Positions 6,290 through 7,131 of a stretch of 7,131 bases of DNA are shown here, in pieces (within the stretch, counting starts at the first letter, position 1; each line of letters begins with the position of its first letter). Under the pieces are notes generated by a model. That model worked only from the letters and a program-made list of their open reading frames with translations, was not told where the DNA came from and did not search any database. The DNA comes from Leptospira sp. (lineage in GTDB: Bacteria > Spirochaetota > Leptospiria > Leptospirales > Leptospiraceae): contig JAIOQL010000059.1 in NCBI GenBank assembly GCA_021413405.1, forward strand, positions 1 through 7,131, given 5' to 3'. Position numbers and translations under genes: made by a program.

Positions 6290-6882
6290 CTGAAGAATCT
6301 AACCTGAAATGCAACCCGGCAGACTGGGAATGCATTCAAAATGTCCTTTCCGGAGACTTTTCCAGATTTCATTATATAATGGATAAATACCAGGGAATGG
6401 TCTACTCTCAGGCAATCAAAGCAACTGGTAGTGCAGAAGAAGCCGAAGATCTGACCCAAGACGTTTTTCTCAAAGCATTTGAAGGACTTTCTGCTTTTCG
6501 TGGCGAAGCGCTCTTTTCTACCTGGATTTATAAGATTGCTCAAAACGAATTGATTCGCAGATCAAAAAAATCTCATGATATACAGTTAGAAAATCATGAA
6601 GAAATTGATTCCCTCGCGTTAAGTTCCCTTGAAAAACTGAAAAAATGGAGCAGCCATTTTACCCCTGAAATGCAATATCTGAAGAGTGAAATGACCGGAA
6701 AAGTCCGGAATCTGATCGCGCGGCTTCCTGCTGCCTACAAAAAACCTCTCGTTCTTTACTATTTTGAGAATATGTCCTATAATGAAATTTCTGATCATCT
6801 GAATTTGAAATTAAATACGCTTAAAAGTTACATTTTTCGGGGCAAAGAAATCCTGAAAGGATGGCTTAAAGAAAATGAATAA
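6286..6882 (+). CDS. ECF-type RNA polymerase sigma factor (sigma-70 family), probable CTG start
   Basis: This is a group 4 (extracytoplasmic function) sigma factor, which redirects RNA polymerase to a small regulon. Numbered from CTG at 6286 (198 residues, typical length), region 2 includes VLSGDFSRF and KYQGMVY (about 20-40) and region 2.2 DLTQDVFLKAF (55-65). F71 to W80 (FRGEALFSTW) then leads into region 2.4. Region 4 spans about 142-192 (LIARLPAAYKKPLVLYYFE, then MSYNEISDHL, then LKSYIFRGKEIL). Starting at the first ATG (6379) would delete the conserved region 2.1 front, which is clearly coded upstream. The open frame there has no ATG, GTG or TTG; CTG at 6286 overlaps the preceding TGA as CTGA. 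No strong Shine-Dalgarno site is seen, so coupling is likely. The next gene overlaps its end by eight bases. Confidence 0.93.
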   Translation: MTEESNLKCNPADWECIQNVLSGDFSRFHYIMDKYQGMVYSQAIKATGSAEEAEDLTQDVFLKAFEGLSAFRGEALFSTWIYKIAQNELIRRSKKSHDIQLENHEEIDSLALSSLEKLKKWSSHFTPEMQYLKSEMTGKVRNLIARLPAAYKKPLVLYYFENMSYNEISDHLNLKLNTLKSYIFRGKEILKGWLKENE

Positions 6883-7131
6883 AGTTGACAATGGAATGAA
6901 ATATTTTAGCGAACCGGATATTTTTGGTACATTTCAACCCGCTCCTGAAAGAATTAAAACAAATGTTATGAACCGGTTACTTCCTTCCGGAGTTTTTAAA
7001 TATATTTTATTTCCTTTTTTGCTCCTGGTGTTATCGCCGCTTCTTGTTCTGTTTATAGATCCGATTATAGTAAAAGATTCTCTTTTTATTTATTTCATTG
7101 CGACAATTAGCATTCTGATTTGCGTCTATTC
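6875..7131 (+). CDS. Membrane protein, putative anti-sigma factor (partial, runs off the window)
   Basis: This reading frame opens at ATG 6875, inside the last codons of the sigma-factor gene, and stays open for 85 codons to the window edge. The N-terminal 40 residues are soluble (YFSEPDIFGTFQPAPERIK, then a MNRLLPSG stretch). Hydrophobic segments follow at about 42-62 (ILFPFLLLVLSPLLVLF) and from about 70 onward. A membrane protein overlapping an ECF sigma gene is the usual position of its anti-sigma factor, so that role is likely. However, no zinc-binding HxxxCxxC motif of the ZAS type is visible in this part. A weak AAAGGA lies about 13 bases before the ATG; ATG at 6896 is an alternative start. 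Confidence 0.75.
   Translation, partial: MNKVDNGMKYFSEPDIFGTFQPAPERIKTNVMNRLLPSGVFKYILFPFLLLVLSPLLVLFIDPIIVKDSLFIYFIATISILICVY

Noticed and set aside
6885..6915. TTGACA followed by an AT-rich stretch, as a promoter
   Set aside because: It is inside the start of the overlapping downstream gene and no -10 box occurs at 16-18 bases.

Overview
The window looks like chromosomal DNA of a spirochaete of the Leptospira lineage (Leptospirales/Leptospiraceae). I base this on recalled family sequences. The HrcA C-terminus, with its IIGPQRMNY motif, and the DnaK stretch after the break, with RSGNDGVKFE, both read like Leptospira proteins. The gene order hrcA-grpE-dnaK also fits. Base composition is moderately AT-rich.

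Positions 1-2500, minus strand: a class I heat-shock operon. A sigma70-type promoter (2465-2493) is followed directly by a CIRCE operator (2427-2453), then hrcA (TTG start), grpE and dnaK. dnaK runs off the left edge. It is also broken about 73 codons in: roughly 20 codons normally found here are missing and the frame shifts. The rest of the visible gene is clean, so this is either a recent deletion or a sequence/assembly error.

Positions 2454-2769: a non-coding spacer between divergent genes. It holds two inverted-repeat structures, one of which (2614-2677) resembles a dispersed palindromic repeat.

Positions 2770-5214, plus strand: an apparently intact cytoplasmic von Willebrand factor A (VWA) protein with a complete metal-binding MIDAS site. 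More than 1.1 kb of gene remains follows. First comes the C-terminal third of a STAS (anti-sigma-factor-antagonist-like) protein with no start. Next is a multiply frameshifted gene resembling the DUF5939 region of Leptospira-type adenylate/guanylate cyclases, with its catalytic domain gone. The dead cyclase gene still has a good Shine-Dalgarno site, a perfect TATAAT and a CRP-like palindrome in front of it. This stretch appears to be a decayed signalling cluster.

Positions 5215-5605: a small single-RRM glycine-rich RNA-binding protein with its own terminator.

Positions 5724-7131: a tightly packed, overlapping set of four genes: a 60-residue unknown protein, a three-helix membrane protein, an ECF sigma factor, and the start of a membrane protein in the place where an anti-sigma factor would be expected. 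The sigma factor has no ATG, GTG or TTG that would include its region 2.1. The best start is a CTG overlapping the previous stop codon.

No tRNA, rRNA, CRISPR array or insertion-sequence transposase was seen.
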